From CAYNKA01 sp964397655 (GTDB lineage Bacteria > Spirochaetota > Spirochaetia > DTKZ01): DNA of 64,000 nucleotides. This document shows, one piece after another, positions 16,805 through 25,774 of this stretch (position 1 is the stretch's first letter; each line of letters begins with the position of its first letter). Both the position numbers and the translations under genes were made by a program. Location of the stretch: positions 186,001-250,000 of the forward strand of contig CAYNKA010000001.1 in the NCBI GenBank assembly GCA_964397655.1. Reading direction: 5' to 3'. The notes below the pieces were generated by a model that saw nothing but the letters and a program-made list of their open reading frames with translations, had not been told where the DNA came from and did not search any database.

Positions 16805-17730
16805 TTCTTCTCCTCCCGACGTAGAGCTTCCTCCGCTAGGACGAATCCTCCCGCGATGCCCGATCGTTCCCCGAGACCGGGCGGTACTAGGTAATCGTCG
16901 ATCCTCTCCAGGATCGGCAGAGCCTGTACGTAGCCTCCGAGGAGCGCGAGCGCCTTCGCCCTCACCATCGGAAAGAGGAAATCGTTCCCCATCACTCCTC
17001 CTCCCAGGATTATCCTCTCGGGCGAATAGGAAAGCACCGTGTTCACGACGCAGAGAGCGAGATAGTCCGCTTCGAGTTCCCAGACTTCCTTCAATTCCAG
17101 GAGCTCGTTCCCCGGCCTGCCCCAACGCGCCCTTATAGCCGAGCCCGAAGCGAGGCCTTCGAGGCAATCGCCGTGGAACGGGCAGCTTCCGGCGAACGAA
17201 TCCTTTTTCCGGTCCCTGGGGATCCTGAGATGCCCCAGTTCGGGATGGACGAGGCCGTGGACCGGCCTTCCGTTCGCGACCACTCCGCCTCCTATCCCCG
17301 TGCCGATGGTGAAATAGACGAGGTTTTGGAGGCCCCTGCCCGCGCCCCAGCGGAGTTCGCCGAGCGCCGCACCGTTCACGTCGGTGTCGAAGCCGACTGG
17401 CGCCTGAAAGGCCTTTTTCACGAAACCGACGAGATCCGTGTTCCGCCAGCCAGGCTTCGGCGTGGAGGTTATGAATCCGTAGGTGGGCGACCTCTCGTCG
17501 AGATCCAGAGGACCGAACGACGCGATCCCGAACGAGGAAATCTTTCCATGCCGATCCTCGGCCGATCGGAAGAAGTCCGTGGCCCGTTCCAACGTACCTG
17601 CGGGGTCCGCGGTGGGGAACCTCGTCTCCTCCCGGATGTCGTCCGGTGCGGTTCCCACGGCGCAGACGAATTTCGTCCCCCCGGCCTCGATCGCGCCGTA
17701 GATCAAAGTGCACTTCTCGATGGATTTCAT
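16801..17730 (-). CDS. ROK-family sugar kinase, fructokinase type
   Basis: 309 residues. ATP-binding motif AIEAGGTKFVCAVG near the N-terminus, the ROK signature around ELGHLRIPRD, and a zinc site formed by His and CPFHGDCLEG, which matches the BsFRK/GmuE group of ROK fructokinases. It follows the two permeases of the nucleoside transporter on the same strand (18 bases) and is coupled to tex, so it may phosphorylate a sugar released from imported nucleosides; specificity is not proven. Confidence 0.88.
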   Translation of the reverse strand: MKSIEKCTLIYGAIEAGGTKFVCAVGTAPDDIREETRFPTADPAGTLERATDFFRSAEDRHGKISSFGIASFGPLDLDERSPTYGFITSTPKPGWRNTDLVGFVKKAFQAPVGFDTDVNGAALGELRWGAGRGLQNLVYFTIGTGIGGGVVANGRPVHGLVHPELGHLRIPRDRKKDSFAGSCPFHGDCLEGLASGSAIRARWGRPGNELLELKEVWELEADYLALCVVNTVLSYSPERIILGGGVMGNDFLFPMVRAKALALLGGYVQALPILERIDDYLVPPGLGERSGIAGGFVLAEEALRREEKK

Positions 17731-17748
17731 CAGCTTCGCCGATCCTTT

Positions 17749-18702
17749 CTAATCTTCCTTTCCGTAGGCGAGACCTGAGGCCGCCGGCGCAACGGCCCTG
17801 CCCACGAATCCCACGAGGATGACGAGGGTGAGCGCGTAAGGAAGCATGGCGAGGATCTCCGAGGCGACCTTGAGATCCGTGGCCCCGAGGAAGATCTCGA
17901 GGCCCTTGGCGGCCCCGAACAGGAGGCAGGCAGCCAGGGCGCCCTGGGGCTTCCATTTCCCGAATATCATGGCGGCCATGGCTATGAAACCGTGGCCGGA
18001 GATCACCGTCGGGCTGAATTGCGATACGACCGCGATGCTCATGGCCGCTCCCCCGAGCCCGGCGAGGAATCCCGAAAGCACGACGGAGAAGTAGCGGATC
18101 CCGGATACGCTGATTCCGAGGGTGTCGGCGGCCTCGGGGTGTTCGCCGACCGCCCTGATGCGGAGCCCGAGACGGGTCCTGTAGAGGAGGAACCAGACCG
18201 CGAAGGAAAGCGCGAACGCGATGTAGACCGTGGCCTCCTTGTTGAAGACCTGGTCGAAGAATGAAGCGTGGGGAAAGAGACCGCCCTCGCCGAAGAAGCC
18301 TTCGAAGGGCCTCGGGATCTTCCGCTTGACCGTGAGGGTCTGGGTAGCTCCGTCGAAGATGAGCCTGGAAATGAAGAGGGAAAGCCCGGGTCCGATGAAG
18401 TTGACGGCGATCCCGGACACGACCTGATTGGCCCTGAGGGTGATGCAGGCGACGGCGTGGAGCAGGGCGAGAAGCGATCCGGCCAGGCCGGCGCAGAGGA
18501 AACCGATCCAGGGATCGCCAGCGTAATACGCCACGGCCGCGCCTGCGAAGGCCCCCACGACCATCATGCCCTCGAGGCCTATGTTCACGACTCCGGAGTT
18601 CTCGGTGACGACCCCTCCCAGGGCCGTGAAGATGAGGGGTGCGGAATACATGAAGGAGGTGCCGATCACGAATCCGATCTGGCCGATTACGCCTTCCATC
18701 AA
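17749..18702 (-). CDS. ABC transporter permease, nucleoside type
   Basis: 317 residues with eight to ten transmembrane segments. The sequence NIGLEGMMVVGAFAGA and the layout match the second permease of BMP-type (YufQ/PnrE-like, BPD_transp_2) transporters for nucleosides. The ATG overlaps the stop of the partner permease (ATGA). With the ATPase and the lipoprotein upstream it makes a complete importer. Confidence 0.92.
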   Translation of the reverse strand: MMEGVIGQIGFVIGTSFMYSAPLIFTALGGVVTENSGVVNIGLEGMMVVGAFAGAAVAYYAGDPWIGFLCAGLAGSLLALLHAVACITLRANQVVSGIAVNFIGPGLSLFISRLIFDGATQTLTVKRKIPRPFEGFFGEGGLFPHASFFDQVFNKEATVYIAFALSFAVWFLLYRTRLGLRIRAVGEHPEAADTLGISVSGIRYFSVVLSGFLAGLGGAAMSIAVVSQFSPTVISGHGFIAMAAMIFGKWKPQGALAACLLFGAAKGLEIFLGATDLKVASEILAMLPYALTLVILVGFVGRAVAPAASGLAYGKED

Positions 18703-19826
18703 CGCGGCCCTCCTTTCCGGCGGATATTCCCGAGGACGCTGACGAGCCTCGGCACCGCGATGAAGAAAACTATGGTTCCCATCATGATGTTGATTACTTC
18801 CGTGGGGGCCCGGAGGCTGTCCTGAATCTTGCCGCCCCCGTACTTCAAGGCCCCGAAAAGGAGGCCGGCGAAAACCGATCCTCCGCCGGTGTTGTTGCCT
18901 ATGAGTGCGACCGCCATCCCGTCGAAACCGTAGCCTTCCATGGCGGCGAGCTTCGCGACGCGCTGCGCCACACCCATGACCTGAAGGGCTCCGGCGGCGC
19001 CGGACAGTCCCCCCGCTATCGCCATCGAAACGATCATGCTCCTTTTGACGTCGATCCCGCCGTATTCAGCGGCGTCCTTGTTGTAGCCTACGGCGCGGAG
19101 CTCGTACCCCAGGGTGGTCTTGTTGAGGACGTACCAGACGAGAAGGGCGAACACGAGTGCGAACAGGATGCCGAGGTTGACCGGGGTCTTGAAGATGTCG
19201 TCGAGAACGGGATGGGCGGTGAAAAAGGCCCTTCCCGCGTCCGTGAACTTCCATTCGCCGAAGAGATCGATCCGGGCCGTTTCCAGGATGGGATGGGACT
19301 TTCCTTCGCCCTGTCGGGAGAAGAAAGCCTGGCCGAGCATGTAATTCGAGAAATAGAGCGAAATCCAGTTGAGCATGATGGTGGAGATAACCTCGTGCAC
19401 CCCGAAACGCGCCTTGAGCCAGCCTGCGAAGCCTCCCCATAGGGCCGCTGCCGCGACCGAAAGGGCGAAGACCGCGACGACGTGGATCACGGGAGGCAGC
19501 TTGAGCAGGTATCCGGCGAGGGCGGCCACGAGGGCCCCGATGATGAACTGGCCTTCCGCGCCGATGTTGAAGAGGCCCGTCCTGAAGGCGAAGGCCACCG
19601 AAAGGCCGGTTATGATGAGCGGCGTCGCGTAGATGACGACATAGGCCAGGTACTTGGGCTTCGAGAATATCCCGTTCCATATGATGACGTAGGCGTCCAC
19701 GGGATTGAAGCCGGCGACGAGGAGCACCGCGGCTCCTATCGCGAGCCCCATGAGGATCGAAATCGTCGTGAGTCCCACGGATCCGGAAAGCAGCCGGTTC
19801 GAGATACGCGCGAGCCTAGGTTTCAC
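18699..19826 (-). CDS. ABC transporter permease, nucleoside type
   Basis: 375 residues, many transmembrane segments, with FNIGAEGQFIIGALVAA, the conserved permease motif of the YufP/PnrD-like BPD_transp_2 family. It overlaps the ATPase gene by eleven bases and the second permease by four. It pairs with that permease in the membrane part of the nucleoside importer. Confidence 0.92.
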   Translation of the reverse strand: MKPRLARISNRLLSGSVGLTTISILMGLAIGAAVLLVAGFNPVDAYVIIWNGIFSKPKYLAYVVIYATPLIITGLSVAFAFRTGLFNIGAEGQFIIGALVAALAGYLLKLPPVIHVVAVFALSVAAAALWGGFAGWLKARFGVHEVISTIMLNWISLYFSNYMLGQAFFSRQGEGKSHPILETARIDLFGEWKFTDAGRAFFTAHPVLDDIFKTPVNLGILFALVFALLVWYVLNKTTLGYELRAVGYNKDAAEYGGIDVKRSMIVSMAIAGGLSGAAGALQVMGVAQRVAKLAAMEGYGFDGMAVALIGNNTGGGSVFAGLLFGALKYGGGKIQDSLRAPTEVINIMMGTIVFFIAVPRLVSVLGNIRRKGGPR

Positions 19827-21351
19827 GGCAGCCTCCCGCCATCATGAGTCCGAGGGTCTTCTCGTCCACGCCGTTCGAGCTCACGCAATCCACGATTTTG
19901 CCTTCGAAGAGGACCGCTATGCGGTCCGCGACGTTCATGATCTCGTCGAGCTCGAAGGATACGAGAAGGACCGCCTTGTCCTTGTTCCTCTGGTCCACGA
20001 GCGCCTTGTGAACGTATTCGATCGCTCCGACGTCGAGGCCCCTCGTGGGTTGGGCCGCCACGAGGATGTCCGGATCGTTCGTCACTTCCCTGGCGATGAT
20101 GACCTTCTGCTGGTTCCCTCCCGAGAGGCTGCGGGCCTTGAGTCTTTCCTCCGCGGGCCTGATGTCGAAGATCTCGATGAGTCTTTTCGCGAACGACACC
20201 ACCCTGTCCCAGAGCAGGATTCCCTTCCTCGCGAAGGGCGGCCTGCGATAATTCTCGAGGATCAGGTTCTCGGCCACGTCGAAATCCAGGATGAGTCCGC
20301 GCTTCTGCCGGTCTTCCGGGATGCTGGAGAGCTTGCGGTCGAGCAGGCACCTAGGCGGCTTGTTCGTGACGTCCTCTCCCCTCACCTTGACGGTTCCGGA
20401 CTTGATCCTCCGCAGTCCCGTGAGTGATTCGACGAATTCCGTCTGTCCGTTGCCGTCGATGCCGGCTACGCCGAGGATTTCTCCACGCCTGAGCTCGAGC
20501 GAAAGCCCGGAAACCGCATCGAGACCCCTGTTGTCCTCCACGACGAGGTCCTTGACCTCGAGCATGATCTCCCCCGGCGAACGGGGCTCCTTGTCCACCT
20601 TGAAATTCACCTCCCGACCCACCATCATGGACGCGAGTTCCCGCTCGCTCACCTTGGAGACCTCGACCGTCCCTACCTTCACTCCTCGCCGGATGACGGT
20701 GCAGAAGTCCGCCATCTGCTTGATCTCCCTGAGCTTGTGGGTGATGATGATGACGGTCTTTCCCTGAGCCGTGAGATTCCTGACGATGAGTCCGAGTTCC
20801 TCGATCTCCTGAGGCGTGAGCACGGCGGTCGGCTCGTCGAGGATGAGGATGTCCGCTCCACGGTACAGGGCCTTGAGGATCTCTACGCGTTGCTGCATTC
20901 CTACGGAGATGTCCTGGATCTTCGCGTCCGTGTCCACGGTGAGGCCGTAGAGCCGGGACAGCTCCTCCACGTCGGCCCTGGCCCTCTCCATGTCGAGGAC
21001 GCCGAGGCGCTTTACGCACTCGCGCCCGAGCACGATGTTCTCCGCGACGGTGAAGGGCTTCACGAGCATGAAATGCTGGTGCACCATTCCTATCCCGTGC
21101 CGGATGGCCGCATTGGGATCCGGGATTTCCGTCCTTTTCCCGTTGACGAAGATCTCCCCTTCGCTCGGCCGGTAGAGACCGTAGAGGATCTTCATGAGGG
21201 TCGTCTTGCCGGCCCCGTTTTCGCCGAGCAGGGCATGGACCTCGCCCTTGTGCACCTCGAGGTCGATCCGGTCGTTCGCGAGCAGGTCGCCGAACCGTTT
21301 CGTGATCCCCGTCATCCTGACCGTTGCCGAGCCGAAATCTATTCTGTCCAC
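19816..21351 (-). CDS. ABC transporter ATPase with two nucleotide-binding domains
   Basis: 511 residues of the RbsA/YufO type. First domain Walker A GENGAGKT and signature ISVGMQQR; second domain has a degenerate Walker A region (GVAGIDGNGQ) and signature LSGGNQQ, as normal for this family. Energises import by the BMP-linked permeases. Start is GTG 21351 with an AAGGAG site nine bases upstream; an internal ATG at about residue 13 is a weaker choice. Confidence 0.93.
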   Translation of the reverse strand: MDRIDFGSATVRMTGITKRFGDLLANDRIDLEVHKGEVHALLGENGAGKTTLMKILYGLYRPSEGEIFVNGKRTEIPDPNAAIRHGIGMVHQHFMLVKPFTVAENIVLGRECVKRLGVLDMERARADVEELSRLYGLTVDTDAKIQDISVGMQQRVEILKALYRGADILILDEPTAVLTPQEIEELGLIVRNLTAQGKTVIIITHKLREIKQMADFCTVIRRGVKVGTVEVSKVSERELASMMVGREVNFKVDKEPRSPGEIMLEVKDLVVEDNRGLDAVSGLSLELRRGEILGVAGIDGNGQTEFVESLTGLRRIKSGTVKVRGEDVTNKPPRCLLDRKLSSIPEDRQKRGLILDFDVAENLILENYRRPPFARKGILLWDRVVSFAKRLIEIFDIRPAEERLKARSLSGGNQQKVIIAREVTNDPDILVAAQPTRGLDVGAIEYVHKALVDQRNKDKAVLLVSFELDEIMNVADRIAVLFEGKIVDCVSSNGVDEKTLGLMMAGGCRET

Positions 21352-21376
21352 CCCGAAGCTCTCCTTGACGGAAAGA

Positions 21377-21401
21377 GGGCCCTCCCTCCGCGGGAGAGCC
21401 C
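21377..21401 (-). terminator. Hairpin between binding-protein and ATPase genes
   Basis: On the minus strand GGGCTCTCCC pairs with GGGAGGGCCC (one G-U pair) across a five-base loop, followed by only a short pyrimidine run. It lies between the lipoprotein gene and the ATPase gene. A partial terminator or mRNA-stabilising hairpin there would give more binding protein than membrane components. Confidence 0.6.
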
Positions 21402-21432
21402 TAGTAAAACGGCACCTACGAGAATAACCCGA

Positions 21433-22485
21433 TTATTTCAAGCCTGCAACGAATTTGTCGAATTCGGCCTTGGTCTTCGGAACGACGATCTCACCGGCGA
21501 TGATCTTCTTGGTCAGGTCCTCGACTTCCTTGAGTACGTCGGCCGGCACGTGCTTGTTCGAAGTCGGGGCGATGCCTACGCCTCCGTTTCCGAGGCTGTA
21601 ATAGACGGTCTTGCCGCCTTCCCAGGTCCCGGCTTTCAGCTTCTTGGCGATGTCGAAGATCGCGGTGTCGACGCGTTTCATGGCGGAGGTGATCACGTTG
21701 TCCGGTGCGAGATGGTTCTGGTCCTTGTCCACGCCGATCGCGAACTTCTTGGTCTCCTTGGCGGCTTCGATGACCCCGTCACCCACCTGACCCGCGGCGT
21801 GATAAACGATGTCGGCGCCCTTCTGGTACATCTGAAGGGCAATGGCCTTTCCCTTGGCGGCGTCGTTGAAGGACTCCGCATACTGGTCGAGGATTTTGAT
21901 CTTCTTGTTCGCCATCATGACCCCGGCCTTGTAGCCGTATTCGAATTCCTCGATGAGGGGGAACTTGATCCCGCCGATGAAGCCCACGGTTTTCGTTTTG
22001 GTCATCTTGCCGGCTATGTAGCCGACGAGGAAAGAGGGCTGTTCCGCCTGGAACATGACGCCGACGACGTTCTGCGGGGTCTTGTCGCCGTAGGAAGAAT
22101 CGATGATCGCGTACTTCTGGTTCGGGTAGGTCTTGGCGGCCTTCGCGATCGCGTCGCTCATGAGGAAGCCGATGCCCCAGATGAGGTCGTTCTTCGCGTC
22201 GTGAAGCGATTCCATGTTGGGGGCGTAATCCGCGTCCTGCTTGGATTCCTTGTACGCTGCCTTGATGCCGAGTTCCTTCTCCGCCCTCTGGAGCCCTTCC
22301 CATGCGCTCTGGTTGAAGGACTGATCGTTCACTCCGCCGATGTCGGTGACCATAGCTATCGCAAGCGCGGGCTCGGCCTTCTTCTCATCCTTCGCCGCGG
22401 CCTTGGGCTCCTCCTTCTTCGCGCAACCGGCGAAGAGTACCATAACGGATAGCAGGAAAAGGCATAGGACCTTCCATGTCTTCAT
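21433..22485 (-). CDS. pnrA: BMP-family nucleoside-binding lipoprotein
   Basis: 350 residues. Signal peptide with lipobox LFAGC (Cys about residue 21), a short Lys/Glu/Ala linker, and the BMP fold: AMVTDIGGVNDQSFNQSAWEG, the IDSSYGDK segment, GFIGGIKFPLIEEFEYGYKAGV and the VYHAAGQVGDGVIEAA ligand region. It resembles treponemal PnrA/TmpC, which binds purine nucleosides. ATG 22485 follows an AGAGAGGAG ribosome site. It is the first gene of the transporter operon. Confidence 0.93.
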   Translation of the reverse strand: MKTWKVLCLFLLSVMVLFAGCAKKEEPKAAAKDEKKAEPALAIAMVTDIGGVNDQSFNQSAWEGLQRAEKELGIKAAYKESKQDADYAPNMESLHDAKNDLIWGIGFLMSDAIAKAAKTYPNQKYAIIDSSYGDKTPQNVVGVMFQAEQPSFLVGYIAGKMTKTKTVGFIGGIKFPLIEEFEYGYKAGVMMANKKIKILDQYAESFNDAAKGKAIALQMYQKGADIVYHAAGQVGDGVIEAAKETKKFAIGVDKDQNHLAPDNVITSAMKRVDTAIFDIAKKLKAGTWEGGKTVYYSLGNGGVGIAPTSNKHVPADVLKEVEDLTKKIIAGEIVVPKTKAEFDKFVAGLK

Positions 22486-22548
22486 ACGTTTCTCCTCTCT
22501 TTGGGAAATCCGCTTTTCTTCTGAAACGGAAACTCCGTCGTCTTCTAC

Positions 22549-22575
22549 GATATATTCTGCCAATCGGGCTGTCAA
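22549..22575 (-). promoter_or_regulatory. Putative promoter of the nucleoside transporter operon
   Basis: Minus-strand TTGACA (22570-22575) and TATATC (22549-22554), spacing 15 bases, which is short; a 17-base alternative gives TATCGT. It is 64 bases upstream of the lipoprotein ATG. Confidence 0.45.
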
Positions 22576-22635
22576 CACGATCGGACCGGGAATGGCCGGA
22601 AGGACGCTACATCCCCTCCGACCGGGGGAGCTAAT

Positions 22636-23820
22636 TCAGCTGCCCGATAGGAAGCTCTCTCCGTTTCCGCCTCTTTCCAGGCCGAAGAATTCCCGGAGCG
22701 AGGCGGCAGCGTCCGCGAAAGTCGAGCGCACGCCGAGACTCCTGCCTTCGCGGCCCGGCCTGAAGACGAGAAGCGGAACGTGTTCCCTTGTGTGGTCCGT
22801 GCCGACGAAGGTGGGATCGCAGCCGTGGTCCGCCGTGACCACGAGGAGGTCCTCGGCCCCGAGCAGCGGAAGCATCTTTCCTAGGGAGGCGTCGATCTCC
22901 TCCACCGCACGGCAGTATCCCTCGGCGTCGCGGCGGTGACCGTAGATCATGTCCGTATCCACGAGATTCACGAACACGAATTCCCTTTCCCTCGAGGGTC
23001 TCCGGAGCAGTTCAAGGGTGCGCTCGAGGCAGGCGGGGTTTCCCGCGTCGTGATGGCTTTCCGCTATTCCCGACTCGTTGAAGATGTTGCCGATCTTCCC
23101 GACGGCCGCGGTGTGGACCCCGTTTTTCGAGAGTTCGTCCAGGACGGAAGCTTCGGGGAGGGCTATGCTGAAATCCCTCCGGTTCCTCGTCCTCGTGAAG
23201 CTCCCCGGTTTGCCGACGAAGGGCCGCGCGATCACCCTTCCGACCTGGAGGGGGTCCACGAGCCTCCTCGCGATCCCGCACCAGCGATACAGCTCTTCGA
23301 TCGGGACCTTTTCTTCGTGGGCAGCTATCTGGAAGACCGAGTCCGCAGACGTGTAGCAGATCGGATCGCCGGTGGCGAGATGCTCCGCTCCGAGTTCCTC
23401 GATGACGGACGTTCCCGAGGCGGCCTTGTCGCCCAGGATCCTCGTCCCCGTCTCCCGCTCGAATGCCTCCCTGAGCTCGCGGGGGAAGGACGGATGCTCC
23501 GGCCGGAACACGTGGAAGGGCTTTTTCAAGACGATGCCGGCGAGCTCCCAGTGGCCGGTAGTCGTGTCCTTTCCGGGCGAGGCCTCCCTCATGACGCCCC
23601 AGGATGCGGAGGGCCTTTCGACCGGTTCGCAGCCCGGAAGAACGTCGCCCAGCAGGGCCGAGCAGTTGCCGAGTCCCATGGAGCGGAGCACGGGCCATTT
23701 TTCGCCCGGTACCGACCGGGCGATGCCGAGCGCGGTGTTCGCTCCCGAGTCCCCGTACGCACCCGCGTCGGGCAACTCGCCTATTCCGAAACTGTCGATG
23801 ACGATGACGACCGCACGCAT
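22636..23820 (-). CDS. deoB: Phosphopentomutase
   Basis: 394 residues, the standard length. DeoB interconverts ribose- or deoxyribose-1-phosphate and the 5-phosphates after nucleoside phosphorolysis. Alkaline-phosphatase-fold metal motifs are visible: VIDSFGIGELPDA at the start, GKDTTTGHWE, VNLVDTDMIYGHRRD and VTADHGCDPT. It starts nine bases after the thymidine-kinase gene and lies 150 bases before the transporter lipoprotein. Confidence 0.95.
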   Translation of the reverse strand: MRAVVIVIDSFGIGELPDAGAYGDSGANTALGIARSVPGEKWPVLRSMGLGNCSALLGDVLPGCEPVERPSASWGVMREASPGKDTTTGHWELAGIVLKKPFHVFRPEHPSFPRELREAFERETGTRILGDKAASGTSVIEELGAEHLATGDPICYTSADSVFQIAAHEEKVPIEELYRWCGIARRLVDPLQVGRVIARPFVGKPGSFTRTRNRRDFSIALPEASVLDELSKNGVHTAAVGKIGNIFNESGIAESHHDAGNPACLERTLELLRRPSREREFVFVNLVDTDMIYGHRRDAEGYCRAVEEIDASLGKMLPLLGAEDLLVVTADHGCDPTFVGTDHTREHVPLLVFRPGREGRSLGVRSTFADAAASLREFFGLERGGNGESFLSGS

Positions 23821-23829
23821 GATTCCTCC

Positions 23830-24945
23830 TCAGGGGAGATCCACGACCCTTCCGTTGTCGGCGAGGCGCTCCCGGACGTAATCCGCGTCGAGTCCGAGCT
23901 CGGCGACCAGGATTCGGAGCTGGTTTTCCGTGACCAGATTCTGTTCCGCGAACAGGTACACGAGGGCCTTTTCCGGTATGCAGGGGACCTTGAGCGCGTT
24001 CGCGTTCGTCGCATCCGAGGCGGAGGGCCCGCCGTACTTTCCCCTGAAGTGCCGGAAGAGCATGGAAGCTTCGGGATTCCGGATGATTGCATCGAGCTCC
24101 GCCCGGAGGCCGGCGAGGTCTCCCCTCGCCGCCCGCTCGCCGAGAGGCTTCAGGTAGAGAAAGGTGTACTCCTTCCCGGGGAGGTAGTGGTGCTCGTCGC
24201 AGCGGGTGCAGTAGTTCGGTTCCCGAGGATCCTCTTTTTTCCTGTCCCCTCCGATGATGATGAGCGGGTCGAAGTAAATCCCGGGGCATTCCTCTCCGTC
24301 CACGAGATAATACCGGTAGGTGTAGAAGGAGTCCTTGAGGCAGTCGGGGTGTTCGCAATAGGCGGTGAGCGGAAACACGTCGGTCGCGAGTTCCAGAAGA
24401 AGCCTCGCAGTCGCGTTGAAGATTTCCTTCCTGAAATTCAATATCAGGGTGGGAAAAATGAAGATGAGGTCCCTTTTTTCGCTCTCCCGTTTGACCACAT
24501 AGGCTATTCGCTCGTCGAAGAACGAGGCCTCGTCGATGATCCAGGTTCCGACCTCGGGATGAGCGTCCATGAGCTTCTCGAGATCGAAACTTCCCGCTAT
24601 CATGGCGATCCGGTCCCCGCAGCGCTCGTAACCGCCCCGATAGGACAGGGCATCCGCCGGATTGTCCGGGAATCTCTTCCCGTCGAGGACCGAGCGGACG
24701 AACAACACGTCCCGCCGGTCGGCGCCTCCCGATCCTACGAGTTCCCCCACCGCCCGGGTCTTCTTCAGGGCGACACGGGAGTCGCGCCACACCCTCGCCG
24801 AATATTCGGTCTTCCCCGAGCCCATGGGACCGATGACCAGTATTCTCCTTCCGCCCTTGGTGAAATCGAAATGGTTGAACGAGTGGTGGATCCTGAATTT
24901 CGGGAGCCCGAGGCTCTTCAGGAATCCGTCGGTTTCTTCGGTCAC
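23830..24945 (-). CDS. Thymidine kinase-like protein with C-terminal extension
   Basis: 371 residues from GTG 24945, which overlaps the upstream stop (GTGA). Residues about 30-255 have the TK1 pattern: Walker A GPMGSGKT (39-46), IIDEASFF (136-143), the lasso-like region IFPTLILNFRKEIF and a four-Cys zinc site (C197, C202, C246, C249). Normal type-II thymidine kinases are about 200 residues; here about 110 extra residues follow the zinc domain. The gene sits between a FAH-type hydrolase and deoB, fitting nucleoside salvage. Thymidine specificity is inferred. Confidence 0.8.
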   Translation of the reverse strand: MTEETDGFLKSLGLPKFRIHHSFNHFDFTKGGRRILVIGPMGSGKTEYSARVWRDSRVALKKTRAVGELVGSGGADRRDVLFVRSVLDGKRFPDNPADALSYRGGYERCGDRIAMIAGSFDLEKLMDAHPEVGTWIIDEASFFDERIAYVVKRESEKRDLIFIFPTLILNFRKEIFNATARLLLELATDVFPLTAYCEHPDCLKDSFYTYRYYLVDGEECPGIYFDPLIIIGGDRKKEDPREPNYCTRCDEHHYLPGKEYTFLYLKPLGERAARGDLAGLRAELDAIIRNPEASMLFRHFRGKYGGPSASDATNANALKVPCIPEKALVYLFAEQNLVTENQLRILVAELGLDADYVRERLADNGRVVDLP

Positions 24946-25655
24946 GCCTCTTCGGCCTTCACGGGATTCTTCAGGATGCCGATCTTCTCGATCTCGACTT
25001 CCACGACGTCTCCCGGCTTGATGGGCCCCACGCCGGAAGGCGTGCCGGTCATGATGATGTCCCCTGCGTACAGGGTGAAGTTCTGGGAGATGAACGAGAA
25101 AAGATCCTTGATGGAGAAGATCATCTCCTCGGTGTTTCCGCTCTGGACGACCTTGCCGTTCAGCCTGCACTGGATCGCGAGCTTCTGGGGATCCCCGATG
25201 TCCTTCGTGAGGACGATATGGGGGCCGATCGGGCCGAAGGTGTCGAAGGACTTGCCGCGGTACCAGCCGGACTTGTCCGAGGTCTGGATGTTCCTCATGC
25301 TCACGTCGTTCATGCACGTGAAGCCGTAGATGTAGTCGTAGGCCCTTTCCGGCGGGACGTTCTTGCAGGTTTCCTTCACGATGAAGGCGAGCTCGGCTTC
25401 GTAGTCGATCCTGGGCGGATCGAATTTGTACCTGGAGATGAACGATGGGAGAACGATGGGTTCTCCCGGCCCGATGAGGACGTTGGATGTTTTCGGGAAA
25501 AGGACCGGCTCGGACGGCACGTCGAAAGCCACCTGGGTGAACTGGGCGCTGACGCTTTCCTTGACGTGTTCCCGGTAATTCAGCCCGAGAGCGACGATTT
25601 TCGTAGGCTGAAGGGTGTACAGGGTGCTGGTCTTGAAAACTGGTAAGGAAATCAC
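24942..25655 (-). CDS. Fumarylacetoacetate hydrolase-family protein
   Basis: 237 residues with the FAH fold: GLNYREH, the metal ligands in DYEAELAFIV (Glu86, Glu88) and GFTCMNDVS (Asp117), and MTGTPSGVGP near the C-terminus. The family includes acylpyruvases, oxaloacetate decarboxylases and 2-hydroxyhepta-2,4-diene-1,7-dioate isomerases; the substrate cannot be chosen here. Coupled to the thymidine-kinase gene and divergent from the decarboxylase gene. Confidence 0.88.
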   Translation of the reverse strand: MISLPVFKTSTLYTLQPTKIVALGLNYREHVKESVSAQFTQVAFDVPSEPVLFPKTSNVLIGPGEPIVLPSFISRYKFDPPRIDYEAELAFIVKETCKNVPPERAYDYIYGFTCMNDVSMRNIQTSDKSGWYRGKSFDTFGPIGPHIVLTKDIGDPQKLAIQCRLNGKVVQSGNTEEMIFSIKDLFSFISQNFTLYAGDIIMTGTPSGVGPIKPGDVVEVEIEKIGILKNPVKAEEA

Positions 25656-25697
25656 GAAAATACCTCCCGTCGATTCCCGTCCTGCCGGCCGGGGGTT

Positions 25698-25735
25698 TTG
25701 ACATCGGTTATTGAACCTTGTTACACTTTATAAAT
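25698..25735 (+). promoter_or_regulatory. AT-rich promoter region before the decarboxylase gene
   Basis: TTGACA (25698-25703) is followed 17 bases later by TTACAC and a little later by TATAAA (25730-25735). The exact -10 is unclear, but the region is the only AT-rich stretch between the two divergent genes. Confidence 0.4.
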
Positions 25736-25774
25736 AAGGTTGTTCATTTAAGCAAGACCGCAAAAGGGAGATTC

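Noticed and set aside
22936..25329. A 797-codon plus-strand open frame across deoB and the thymidine-kinase gene
   Set aside because: It is the antisense shadow of two well-supported genes in high-GC DNA. It has no ribosome site, contains low-complexity Arg/Glu/Pro sequence and no recognised domain.
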